Assembly (NCBI RefSeq): GCF_001262635.1 | Contig: NZ_JXYH01000013.1 | Coordinates: 18,521 to 82,520 of the forward strand | Direction of reading: 5' to 3' | From: Aestuariivita boseongensis | Lineage (GTDB): Bacteria; Pseudomonadota; Alphaproteobacteria; Rhodobacterales; Rhodobacteraceae | DNA length: 64,000 nucleotides | Shown here: piece by piece, positions 8,231 through 17,300 of the stretch | Layout: every line of letters starts with the position of its first letter | How positions within the stretch are numbered: position 1 is the stretch's first letter | The notes under the pieces: generated by a model | Database searches by the model: none | Seen by the model: only the letters and a program-made list of their open reading frames with translations | Told to the model about the DNA's origin: nothing | Position numbers and translations under genes: made by a program

Positions 8231-8695
8231 TCACGGATTTTCGCCGTCTTTTTGCAAATCAGCCGCCAGCCGGAAGCCGATCCGCGACGGTTCTGACTGC
8301 CCCTGGCGCTTGGGCAGGGCGCGCAACATCACGTTCAATTGCGTGACATGCTGAATCAGCTGGGTGCGCGCACCGGACGCGTCCGATCCATAGAAGGTCA
8401 CGATATCCGGATCGAAATACCCCATGCCTTCAATCCGCAACACGCCGATCTCTCCGCCGGTCAGGCCGATGGCAACCTCATGTTCGCTGTCCAGATGCTT
8501 TTCGAAGTTCTGGATGTAAAGGATCAGCCGTTCATAGGCCCAGCGCGCGGGGCTTTTCGTGTCCACCGGTGCTTTCATGCCCTCGGGCAGGTCCTGCAAC
8601 CCGGCCTTCACGCCCGCGTCTGTGTGCACCTCATAGACACAGGGCAGCGTGTCGTCTTCTTTCAGCTCGGCCGTGGTCTTTATTTCGTTGTCCAA
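8231..8695 (-). CDS. DUF6173-like conserved hypothetical protein
   Basis: A soluble protein of 154-163 residues. I recognise it as probably DUF6173, a family of unknown function frequent in Rhodobacterales. Conserved-looking segments are RLILYIQNFEKHLDSEHEV, GEIGVLRIEGMGYFDPDIV and QLNVMLRALPK. Two starts are possible. An ATG at 8722 has no Shine-Dalgarno sequence and overlaps the upstream gene by 43 bp. The TTG at 8695 is preceded by AAAGGCGGA and overlaps by only 16 bp, so I prefer it. Overlap with the metallo-hydrolase gene suggests coupled translation. No catalytic motif is evident. Confidence 0.72.
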   Translation of the reverse strand: MDNEIKTTAELKEDDTLPCVYEVHTDAGVKAGLQDLPEGMKAPVDTKSPARWAYERLILYIQNFEKHLDSEHEVAIGLTGGEIGVLRIEGMGYFDPDIVTFYGSDASGARTQLIQHVTQLNVMLRALPKRQGQSEPSRIGFRLAADLQKDGENP

Positions 8696-9753
8696 ACATC
8701 CGCCTTTCGCTGATACAGCCATGCGCCATCGCTGCGGCGCGTCCGCGTGGTGTGCCCCGCCTGATACAGGTGGCTGACATGGGCAATCGCTTCGACCAGG
8801 GCCAGCCCGTATTCGCTTTCACCGATCTTGCGCTTGAAAATGGGCAGGAAGCAATCGGCAGCCGTTTTCGGAGTGCTCAGCGCCTGCAGCAACCGCTCCA
8901 GCGCGCCATGGTGATTGTCGATCAACTGCTTCATCCGGAAGGGCAATCCGGTGAAGGGCAGCTTGTGGCCACCCAGAACCAGATGATCGGGCCGCGCAAG
9001 CGTTGAAAGACGCTCGCAGGCCTCGATCCAGTCGCTGACCGGGTCGGCCATGGGTTCGGTGGCATAAACCCCGATATTGGGGCTGATCGACGGCAGGATC
9101 TGGTCACCTGCAATGACCAGATTGTCGTCCCGGCTCCAGAAGGTGGCATGTTCGGGCGCGTGGCCATTGCCCATATGCACATCCCAGTCGCGCCCGCCCA
9201 TGCGGATCACGTCACCCTGACTGATGCGCGTGTATCCCAGCGGCATGGGCGCCACCACATCGGCAAAGTTGAAGGGCCTGTCGGCCTTGCGCTTCTCATA
9301 GATCTCGGCATCCATGCCGCCGCTGCGATAGAACGCCAGCGTTTCTTCCGGCAGCACCTCCTGCCGGTCCAGCATCAGCATACGCGCAAACAGCCAGGCG
9401 GTGCGCGTCGTCACCAGTTCGGCCCCGTGTTCGGACTGGAACCAGCCCGCAAGCCCGACATGATCGGGATGGTGATGGGTCACGATCACCCGCGTCACGG
9501 GCTTGCCGCCCAGAGGGCCCGCCATCAGCGTGCCCCAGATCTCCCGGCTCAGCTTGGAGGCAAAGCCGGTATCAATCACCGTCCAGCCGTCGCCATCATC
9601 CAGCGCATAGACATTCACGTGATCCAGCTTCATCGGCAAAGGCAGGCGCATCCAAAGGATGCCCTCGGCCACCTCTATCGCGCCGCCGCGTTCCGGCGGC
9701 GTTTCCCAAGGATACCGCATTCCTGAAGCCGACCCATCCACGTCGCCCACCAT
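8680..9753 (-). CDS. MBL-fold metallo-hydrolase
   Basis: A 357-residue metallo-beta-lactamase-fold enzyme. The zinc-binding motif THHHPDH covers residues 92-98. A following HAPEH motif and the AGDQILP segment supply further metal ligands, and a late GGHK gives the last histidine. The C-terminal third, with FKRKIGESEYGLALVEAIAHVSHL, looks like the winged-helix tail of LACTB2/RNase-like hydrolases. Substrate unknown: thioesters, lactones or glutathione esters are all possible. It lies 26 bp downstream of the acyl-CoA dehydrogenase gene in the same direction, which makes a thioesterase-type role plausible but unproven. Confidence 0.86.
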   Translation of the reverse strand: MVGDVDGSASGMRYPWETPPERGGAIEVAEGILWMRLPLPMKLDHVNVYALDDGDGWTVIDTGFASKLSREIWGTLMAGPLGGKPVTRVIVTHHHPDHVGLAGWFQSEHGAELVTTRTAWLFARMLMLDRQEVLPEETLAFYRSGGMDAEIYEKRKADRPFNFADVVAPMPLGYTRISQGDVIRMGGRDWDVHMGNGHAPEHATFWSRDDNLVIAGDQILPSISPNIGVYATEPMADPVSDWIEACERLSTLARPDHLVLGGHKLPFTGLPFRMKQLIDNHHGALERLLQALSTPKTAADCFLPIFKRKIGESEYGLALVEAIAHVSHLYQAGHTTRTRRSDGAWLYQRKADVWTTK

Positions 9754-9779
9754 CCTTTCGCTGTCTTGTCGCGCGCGGT

Positions 9780-11495
9780 TTACGCCGCCAGGTCATCCAG
9801 GCTCAAGGCATAAAGATCCGCCGACCCGGCCTGCGCATGGGTCAGAAGCGCCGTGTGCTCCGGCAAAAGCCGGGTGATATAGAACCGCGCCAATGCCGCG
9901 CGCGGCCCGGACGGATCGGCCAGGGCCGCCGCCAGGTGGAAATGCGCACCCAGCACGCGGGCAAAGGCACGCAGATAGGGCACCGCACCGGCAAAGCGGT
10001 CGGTCACGTCTTCCTGCGCAACCAGCCATTCAGTCGCCTCGCGCATGGATTCCGAGGCCTGCCAGACCCCTTCGGCCAGATCGGCCAGATCAGGCGCCTG
10101 CGACCGCACGGTTTCGGCCTGGGCCTCGATCTCGTCCAGCAGACGTGTCGCCATTTCTCCGCCGTCGGACATCTTGCGGGCCACCAGATCCATCGCCTGA
10201 ATGCCGTTCGTGCCCTCATAGATCGTGGTCACCCGCACGTCGCGCGCATATTGGGCGGCGCCCGTTTCCTCGATAAAGCCCATGCCGCCATGGACCTGAA
10301 TGCCGGTATTGGCGACCTCGTTGCCCACATCGGTACCGAACGCCTTGGCGATCGGCGTCAAGAAGGCCGCACGCGCGCGCCAGTCGGCGTCGCCCGTGGC
10401 GGTCTCCATATCAATCGCCACGGCGCAGGCCAAAGCGATAGAGCGCGCGGCAAACACATCCGCCTTCATCGAAGTCAGCATCCGCCGCACATCCGCATGC
10501 GCCGCGATGGTGTATCCGTGATAGCTGCGCCCCTGCTTGCGGTCCAAGGCGTATTGCAGCGCGTTCTGATAGGCGCCTTCCGCCACGCCCACGCCTTGCG
10601 TGCCCACACCCAGACGCGCATTGTTCATCATGGTGAACATGGCAGCCATGCCGCCATTCTCCGGGCCAATCATCCAGCCTTTGGCCCCGTCATACTGCAT
10701 CACCGCGGTGGGCGAGCCATGCAGGCCCATCTTATGCTCAAGGCTGACCACTTTCAGGCTGTTGGCCACCCCGGCATTGCCGTTTTCGTCCGGAAGACGC
10801 TTGGGCACCAGAAACAGGCTGATGCCTTTCGTACCCTCAGGCGCACCGGGGATCCGGGCCAGAACCAGATGGCAGACATTCTCGGCCACATCGTGATCGC
10901 CCCAGCTGATATAGATCTTCTGCCCGGTGATCTTGTAGGTGCCATCCTCCTGCGCCTCGGCCTTGGTCGACAATGCACCCACATCCGATCCGGCCTGCGG
11001 TTCGGTCAGGTTCATCGTACCGGTCCACTCCCCGCTCATCAGCTTGGGCAGATACAGCGCCTTGATCTCGTCGCTGGCGTGATGTTCCAGCGCTTCGACC
11101 TGGCCCTGGCTCATCAGAGGTGCCAGTTGCAAAGACAGGCACGCGCTCGACATCATGTCGTTCACAGCGGTGGCCAGCGCCATCGGCAAGCCCATCCCGC
11201 CATATTCCGGATCGCCCGCGATGCCGACCCAGCCGCCTTCGGCAATGGCTTTCCAGCCCTCGGCAAAACCGGGCGAGGTGCGCACAACCCCGTTTTCCAA
11301 ACGTGCAGGATGCAGATCCCCGGGCCGCTGCAGCGGCGCGATGATGTCCTCGCTCATCTTGCCGGCCTCGGTCAGAATGGCGGTCACTGTATCGGCGCTT
11401 GCATCGGCAAACCGCTTGGTCTGCGCGACCTTGTCGAAACCAACCACGTTTTTGAAGATGAACTCAAATTCCGAAACCGGAGCGCGATAGGGCAT
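9780..11495 (-). CDS. Long acyl-CoA dehydrogenase (DmdC-like)
   Basis: A 571-residue FAD-dependent acyl-CoA dehydrogenase, about 180 residues longer than the usual 380-400, with the extra C-terminal domain typical of AidB/DmdC-type enzymes. Motifs include MNLTEPQAGSDVGALSTKAE (FAD and substrate contact), KIYISWGDHD, and GGMGFIEETGAAQYARDVRV near the usual catalytic region. DmdC oxidises 3-methylmercaptopropionyl-CoA during DMSP degradation in marine alphaproteobacteria; this is one of several possible substrates. The ORF also opens at a GTG at 11498, but the adjacent ATG at 11495 has GAGGTG at proper spacing. It leads the operon with the MBL hydrolase. Confidence 0.87.
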   Translation of the reverse strand: MPYRAPVSEFEFIFKNVVGFDKVAQTKRFADASADTVTAILTEAGKMSEDIIAPLQRPGDLHPARLENGVVRTSPGFAEGWKAIAEGGWVGIAGDPEYGGMGLPMALATAVNDMMSSACLSLQLAPLMSQGQVEALEHHASDEIKALYLPKLMSGEWTGTMNLTEPQAGSDVGALSTKAEAQEDGTYKITGQKIYISWGDHDVAENVCHLVLARIPGAPEGTKGISLFLVPKRLPDENGNAGVANSLKVVSLEHKMGLHGSPTAVMQYDGAKGWMIGPENGGMAAMFTMMNNARLGVGTQGVGVAEGAYQNALQYALDRKQGRSYHGYTIAAHADVRRMLTSMKADVFAARSIALACAVAIDMETATGDADWRARAAFLTPIAKAFGTDVGNEVANTGIQVHGGMGFIEETGAAQYARDVRVTTIYEGTNGIQAMDLVARKMSDGGEMATRLLDEIEAQAETVRSQAPDLADLAEGVWQASESMREATEWLVAQEDVTDRFAGAVPYLRAFARVLGAHFHLAAALADPSGPRAALARFYITRLLPEHTALLTHAQAGSADLYALSLDDLAA

Positions 11496-11647
11496 CACAT
11501 CACCTCATGATAAGTATTGGCAGCGGGCGCATGCAGCATCGGCTTCCCCTCAGCGCGCAGCCTCGCTAAAAGCAGTGTCTGATGTAACCCAATCCGGCCT
11601 TGCAGGTCCACGCAACCGAAACGCCGCGTCACGAGGCCCCCCAAAAG

Positions 11648-12601
11648 ATGCAGGATCGCGAAACGCAGATTTTAACGGCCAGTGACCGGGATCTGGACCG
11701 CGCCGCGCAGATCCTTGCGGATGGCGGGCTGGTGTCTTTCCCGACCGAGACGGTTTATGGCCTTGGCGCCGATGCGCGTCAGGGGCGCGCCGTAGCCGGC
11801 ATTTTCGCGGCCAAGGATCGGCCCAGTTTCAATCCGCTCATCGTGCATGTGGCCAGCCTTGATCAGGCACGCCGACACGCGCGGCTGGACGGCGATGCGC
11901 TGCGCTTGGCGCAAACCTTTTGGCCCGGACCGCTGACGCTGGTGGTTCCACTGATCGATGGTCACGGTCTCAGCGAACTGGTCACCGCCGGCCTGCCCAC
12001 CGTGGGCCTGCGCATGCCCGACCATCCGGTGGCGCAAAAGCTGCTGAAGGCGCTGGACGGCCCCATCGCGGCGCCATCTGCCAACCCTTCGGGCCGGATC
12101 AGCCCCACAACGGCGCAACATGTGCTTGCCGGCCTTGATGGACGGATTGATGCGGTCATCGACGCAGGGCCCTGCGCGGTGGGGCTGGAATCCACCATCG
12201 TGGGCTTTGACGGCGACACGCCCATCCTGCTGCGCCCTGGCGGATTGCCAGCCGAGGCGATCGAAGCCGCCCTGAGCCGTCCCCTTGCCCGCTGGGAAGA
12301 CGGATCGGCAATCAATGCGCCGGGACAACTCAGCTCGCATTACGCGCCGGACGCGTCGGTGCGGCTGAACGCCGAGACCCCCGCACCAGGAGAGCTATAT
12401 CTGGGCTTCGGCGACAGGGACGGCGACCTGAACCTCTCGCCCTCTGGCGATCTGGTGGAAGCGGCCGCCCGGCTGTTTGCCTGCCTGCATATGCTGGACG
12501 GGCAAGGCAAACCCATCGCTGTGGCCCCTATCCCCGACACAGGGCTGGGCCGCGCGATTAATGACCGCCTGAAACGCGCCGCAGCGCCGCGGACCCTTTG
12601 A
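11648..12601 (+). CDS. L-threonylcarbamoyladenylate synthase (Sua5/TsaC type)
   Basis: A 317-residue long-form Sua5 protein: a YrdC-like domain (residues about 8-200) and a C-terminal Sua5 domain. It forms threonylcarbamoyl-AMP from Thr, bicarbonate and ATP for the t6A modification of ANN-decoding tRNAs. Diagnostic segments are SFPTETVYGLGADA, KDRPSFNPLIVHV, GPIAAPSANPSG and STIVGFDG, with SSHYAPD in the C-terminal domain. A TTG 48 bp upstream extends the frame, but the ATG at 11648 gives the family N-terminus. The stop codon TGA lies exactly in the 3-nt loop of a hairpin (12590-12610). Convergent with yqgE. Confidence 0.93.
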   Translation: MQDRETQILTASDRDLDRAAQILADGGLVSFPTETVYGLGADARQGRAVAGIFAAKDRPSFNPLIVHVASLDQARRHARLDGDALRLAQTFWPGPLTLVVPLIDGHGLSELVTAGLPTVGLRMPDHPVAQKLLKALDGPIAAPSANPSGRISPTTAQHVLAGLDGRIDAVIDAGPCAVGLESTIVGFDGDTPILLRPGGLPAEAIEAALSRPLARWEDGSAINAPGQLSSHYAPDASVRLNAETPAPGELYLGFGDRDGDLNLSPSGDLVEAAARLFACLHMLDGQGKPIAVAPIPDTGLGRAINDRLKRAAAPRTL

Positions 12602-12636
12602 AAGGGTCCGGCCCGGAATTTTCGAAAATTCCGGGC
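12590..12636. terminator. Two abutting hairpins at a convergent junction (class II, TTTGAAA / TTCGAA core)
   Basis: Hairpin 1 (12590-12610) has arms CGGACCCTT and AAGGGTCCG, and its loop TGA is the stop codon of the upstream gene. Hairpin 2 (12611-12636) is a perfect 26-bp palindrome with half-site GCCCGGAATTTTC. It ends 3 bp before the yqgE stop. Together they span nearly the whole gap between two convergent genes and probably end both transcripts. The A/T-rich arms can supply short U runs in either direction. Confidence 0.78.
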
Positions 12637-12638
12637 GC

Positions 12639-13196
12639 TCAGGCCCGGCCGGCACTGCCTGACAGCATGACGGGATCGATGCCCAGCGATTTCAGGGCCG
12701 CGCCCCATTTCATCGGATCGGGCGTGCCGAAGATCAGCTTGGCATCCGCATCGGCGGTCAGCCATCCGTTCTGGGCAATCTCGCCCTCCAATTGACCCGG
12801 CCCCCATCCGGCATAGCCCAACAGCATCAGAAGCTCAGACGGCCCCGCACCGCGCCCGATATCTTCCAGCACGTCGACCGTCGCCGTCATCGCGATCTCG
12901 TCGGTGACCTGCAGCGTATGGATCTGCGAGCCGTAATCCGGCCCATGCAGCACGAAACCCCGCCCGCCTTCAACGGGTCCGCCGAAATAGACCGGGCGCG
13001 CCAGATCCGGGGCGCTTGGCATGATCTCCAGCTGTTCCAGCAATTCGCGCAGCGACACGTCGGACGACGGCTTGTTCACGATCAGACCCATCGCGCCCTC
13101 ATCGGAATGACTGCACAGGAAGACCACCGCGTGTTCAAAACGCGGATCTCCCATGCCCGGCATGGCGATCAAGACTTTCCCGGTCAGATCCAGCAT
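12639..13196 (-). CDS. YqgE/AlgH family protein
   Basis: A 185-residue protein of the UPF0301 family (YqgE/AlgH), whose usual length is 185-190. Visible family features are the start LTGKVLIAMPGMGDPRFEHAVVFLCSH, the AMGLIVNKP segment, VYFGGPVEGGRGFVLH and LLGYAGWGPGQLE. The biochemical role is not established; AlgH was first described as a regulator of alginate synthesis in Pseudomonas. AGGAGG precedes the ATG at a very short distance of 2 nt. It diverges from the DsbD-like gene across 188 bp and converges on the Sua5 gene. Confidence 0.9.
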   Translation of the reverse strand: MLDLTGKVLIAMPGMGDPRFEHAVVFLCSHSDEGAMGLIVNKPSSDVSLRELLEQLEIMPSAPDLARPVYFGGPVEGGRGFVLHGPDYGSQIHTLQVTDEIAMTATVDVLEDIGRGAGPSELLMLLGYAGWGPGQLEGEIAQNGWLTADADAKLIFGTPDPMKWGAALKSLGIDPVMLSGSAGRA

Positions 13197-13384
13197 CGCC
13201 TCCTGGTCCGCATCGCTCCCGAGCCCCCACCGTGACCGCAGCGCCGCCGGGTTTCAAGGCCCAGAGCCCTTTGAGCCCGAAATCGCCGGATTTTTGCGGA
13301 AAACCTGGCACAGATGCCTTGTATTACATGTTCTTGACCGGAACGTTACTTGGCATTTCACCGCCGCTACGCCATCTGGAAGGT

Positions 13385-14191
13385 ATGAGAGCTCTGAAAT
13401 ACCTGTCCCTCGCCCTGGCTGCGCTGATCGCGCCGCCGGTCGCAGCCCAAGGCTGGATCGACGATGTCGTTCGGGTCGAGGTGCTGGATGGCGGCACAGG
13501 TCCCGATGGTTTGCACCGCGCGGCCATCCGCTTTGTCCTGGCGGATGGGTGGAAAACCTATTGGCGCGCGCCGGGCGACGCGGGCATCCCGCCCGAATTT
13601 TCCTGGCGCGGCTCGCGCAATGTCGCGGCCACGAGGATGACCTGGCCAACGCCCAAGGTCTTTGATCAGAACGGTTTGCGATCGGTGGGATATGAACACG
13701 AGCTTGTTCTGCCCATCGACATCGAACCCTCCAGCGCCGGCACGCCTTTGCGGCTGAAAGGCAAGGTGGAGCTGGGCGTCTGCAAGGATGTCTGCATTCC
13801 CAGCACGCTCAAGTTCGACCAGGTGCTGGATCCGAATGCCCCGCATCACCCGGCCATTCTGGCGGCACGCTCTGACCGGCCGTTCAGCGCGCACGAGGCA
13901 GGGGTTACTTCGGCCAAATGCGTGATCTCACCCACCGGAAGCGGGTTGCGCGTCGAGGCACATATTCAAATGCCGCATGCAGGCGGCGCGGAATTCACCG
14001 TGACCGAAAGCGGCGATCCCGACATCTGGGTGTCCGAAACCCAGGTCCAACGGCGCGGAGACACGCTGATCGCCACATCAGATCTGATGCACCTAAGCGC
14101 GCAAAGCTTTGCGCTGGATCGCTCGGCGCTGCGGTTCACGGTTCTGGGCAGCAACCATGCGGTTGATATCCAGGGCTGCACGGCAGGCTGA
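13385..14191 (+). CDS. Periplasmic DsbD N-terminal-domain-like protein
   Basis: A 268-residue exported protein. The signal peptide (RALKYLSLALAALIAPPVAAQG) has a likely Ala-Gln-Ala-type cleavage near residue 22. The mature part matches the immunoglobulin-like N-terminal domain of DsbD/ScsB thiol-disulfide reductases. The element ELGVCKDVCIPS (C-x3-C) corresponds to the redox cysteine pair of that domain. The transmembrane electron-relay domain of full DsbD is absent, so reducing power must come from elsewhere. GGAAGGT precedes the ATG at 13385; the ORF opens earlier but has no signal peptide from there. It converges on the RND gene through a four-hairpin array. Confidence 0.83.
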   Translation: MRALKYLSLALAALIAPPVAAQGWIDDVVRVEVLDGGTGPDGLHRAAIRFVLADGWKTYWRAPGDAGIPPEFSWRGSRNVAATRMTWPTPKVFDQNGLRSVGYEHELVLPIDIEPSSAGTPLRLKGKVELGVCKDVCIPSTLKFDQVLDPNAPHHPAILAARSDRPFSAHEAGVTSAKCVISPTGSGLRVEAHIQMPHAGGAEFTVTESGDPDIWVSETQVQRRGDTLIATSDLMHLSAQSFALDRSALRFTVLGSNHAVDIQGCTAG

Positions 14192-14192
14192 C

Positions 14193-14314
14193 GGATTTTG
14201 ACACAAAATCCATGCAGAAACTGACCCAGTTTCTGCACGCCCTTTGACCACCGGTTTTCATAAGGGCCCGAGGTCCTGCGTCAGGACCTCGCCAAAAACT
14301 GCATCAGTTTTTGG
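14193..14314. repeat. Array of four 3-nt-loop hairpins at a convergent junction (class I, 2+2)
   Basis: H1 14193-14211 has arms GGATTTTG/CAAAATCC and loop ACA. H2 14213-14237 has arms TGCAGAAACTG/CAGTTTCTGCA and loop ACC. H3 14269-14291 has arms CGAGGTCCTG/CAGGACCTCG and loop CGT. H4 14292-14314 has arms CCAAAAACTG/CAGTTTTTGG and loop CAT. H1-H2 read TGACACA and TGACCCA on the plus strand, beside the plus-strand gene. H3-H4 read TGACGCA and TGATGCA on the minus strand, beside the RND gene. The RND stop codon (14304-14306) is the TGA of the H4 core. The plan is the same as at 2063-2157 and 25275-25366. Confidence 0.8.
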
Positions 14315-17300
14315 CCGCCTGCCGTGACACTGCCATCGCCACCGCCGTGACCGCTACATAGACCACCGCTACAAGCAATCCCGCCCCCAACACGAAGGCC
14401 AAAAAGGCACCTCGCATTGCCGGATCTGTCTGTGCAAAAGGCAATTGCGCCGCCACCAGTTCCGGCATCTGACCGGTGACCAGCACCGCGCCCAGCGTCG
14501 CGGCGAACCACCCCAGAAGCATCGCAAGACAAGCCGTCACGACGCCGCGCGCCGCCCGGCTGGGGCTGCGCAGTGCGCGCCGCATCGCCACCATGCGCCG
14601 CGACACATCCGCTTGCATCGCGACCAAAGCCGGCACGATCAGCAACACCAGCACCATCCCGAAACCCAAACCATAGACCAGCGTGATCACCGTGGGTTTC
14701 AGAAACTGCGCCTGTTGCGACGTCTCGTAGAGCAGCGGTGCCAGCCCCAGCACCGTCGTCAGCGTGGTCAGAAGCACAGGCCGCAGCCGGTCGGCCGTCG
14801 CGTCGATGATCGACGGGATCAGCCCGCGTTCCGCCGCATAATCGTCGATGGTTGTCACCAGAACGATGGAATCGTTGATGATGATCCCGGTCATGCCCAA
14901 AAGCCCCACCACCGTGAACATGCTCAGCGGCACCTCCCAGGATGCATGGCCATAGATCGTGCCTACCAGCCCGAACGGAATAATCGCCATGACCACCAGC
15001 GGACGCGTCCAGCTGGAAAACACCCAGGCCAGCACAAGGTAAATCCCCGTCAGGCACAGGATCAGCCCGGTCATCGCATCCGACAGAAACGCGTCCTCAT
15101 CCTCGCTCAGCCCTGAGAGGCGCCATTCCACCTGCCGTTCGCTGGCAATCCTCGGCAAGATCTCAACCTCAAGCGCCGCCATGATCTCTTCCGCGCGCGC
15201 CGGATCATCCTCCGAGATATCACCCGTCACCGAAATCAGGCGGATCCCGTTTTCGCGCCGCACGGTCGAAAAGCCCGTGCGCTGTTCCACTGTCACCAGA
15301 TCGGCCAGAGGCACGTAATTCCCATCCGGCGTGCGCATCTGCGTGCGTTCCAGGAAATCGGCCGTCAGTTCGCCCTCGGTCAGTTCCACACGAATGGCCG
15401 CACTGCGCGGACCCTCGGGATAAGTAGCGGCCTCCAACCCGTTCAGCCGCGCGCGCAGGGCTCGGCCAAGGGTGTCGATGGTAAAGCCAAGCGCCTGCCC
15501 CTGCGGCGTCAGATCCAGGATCAGCTCTTCCTTGTCATAGGCCAGGTTGTCCTGCAAAGCCGACACTTCGGGATAGCGCAGAAGCGCTGTCTGCAAATCC
15601 TGGCTCGCGGCCTTCAGCGTATCGACAGTCGCACCAAAGAACTGCACATCCAGCGCATCGCCCCCCGGCCCCGACCGCCAGCCCCGGAAACTCACCGTCT
15701 CGACCAGGGGATGCCGCCGCACCTCGTCCTGCAGATCGGCCACGAAGGCAAAGCTGGAATAGGGCCGCAGATCCGCGTCAATCAGCTCGATCGAAATGCC
15801 GCCCAGCAGGTCATTATCCTTCGCTTCCACACCGCTCAGGCCCCGGCCGGCATTCCCGCCGATCTCGGCGATGACATATTCGATGGGATTGCGGCCGTAA
15901 TCGGCCTCGTATTGACGGCCCAGCGCCTCGGTGGCGCGCTGCAGCTCTTTCATCATGGCCAGCGTATCGGCACGTGTGGCCCCCTCGGCCATGGCGAAAT
16001 TCCCGGTGACCGAGCCGCGTTCCGGCGCGTTGAAGAACCGCCATTGCACGTCGCCTCGGATAAACACCGCCATTTGGCTGGCCAGCACCACAAGAACCGC
16101 CGCCAACACGACATAGCGCAGATGGATCACCCAGCGCACGAGCGGGCGGAACAGTGTATCGCGCACCCAGCGGAATCCGCGGTTCACCAAACGGCTGGGG
16201 ATGTCATACCATTTCTCATCTTCCGCCTTCATCAACGCATGGGCCATGTGATGGGGCAGGATCAGAAAACATTCGACCAGCGATGCCGCGAGAACAGCGA
16301 TCACGGTGAAGGGAATATCCCGGATCAGATCGCCGAACCGCCCGCCGATGGACACAAGGCCAAAGAAAGCGATGATCGTGGTCAGCGTGGCGGCAAAGAC
16401 CGGCATCGCCATGCGGCGCGCGGCGTTTTCCGCCGCCTGAAACGGGTGTTCCCCCAGCCGGCGATACCGGTAATCGGCATGTTCGCCCACAACGATGGCA
16501 TCATCCACCACAATGCCCAGGGTGATGATCAGGCCGAACAGGCTGACCATGTTGATGGTCAGACCACCGGCATACATCAGCGCGATGGCGGCAAACATGG
16601 CCGCCGGAATGCCAGCCGCCACCCAGAACGCCGTGCGCGCATTCAGAAACAGAAACAGCAGCGCCAGAACCAGTCCCAGCCCCACAAGCCCGTTGTCCAG
16701 AAGGATGTTCAACCGCCCGCTGATCGCTTCGGCCCGCGTCCGGATCAGCTCAACCGTGACACCCTGCGGCAGGCTCGCCTGCATCTGGGCCGCAACCCGT
16801 TCCACCGTGCGCTGAATGCCGATTGCATCCCCCTGATCGGACCGGTCCACCCGGATCGAGATCGCGGGGTCATCGCCCACGAAATACGCCCGCTCCCGGT
16901 CAGGCCCTTCCACCCGGATGCGCGCCACATCCCCGATGGTCAGCTTCGATCCATCCGGGTTCGACCGCAGCACGATGCCGGCAATCGCTTCGGGGCTGCG
17001 CTTTTCCGTCCCGGTGCGCACGCGCGCATTGGCCCCGGTGACATCGCCCGCGGGATCGGCGTCCACCTCCGCGGCGATGGCCGCCGCGATCTCGGCCATC
17101 GAGACATCGTGTTCGATCAGCCGGGCCGTGGGCACCTCAACAACTGTCTCGGGCGCAGCGATCCCCCGGATCGTGGTCCGCGTCACCCCGACGGTAAACA
17201 GCCGCGTGACCATTTCATCTGCAAAGAGCGACAACTGCTCAGGCTCTACCGGACCGGTGATCACCAGATCGGTCACCCGGTCGCGCCACGCGCCGCGCCG

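Noticed and set aside
9837..11510. 557-codon open frame on the plus strand
   Set aside because: Antisense to the acyl-CoA dehydrogenase gene, which has intact FAD and substrate motifs.
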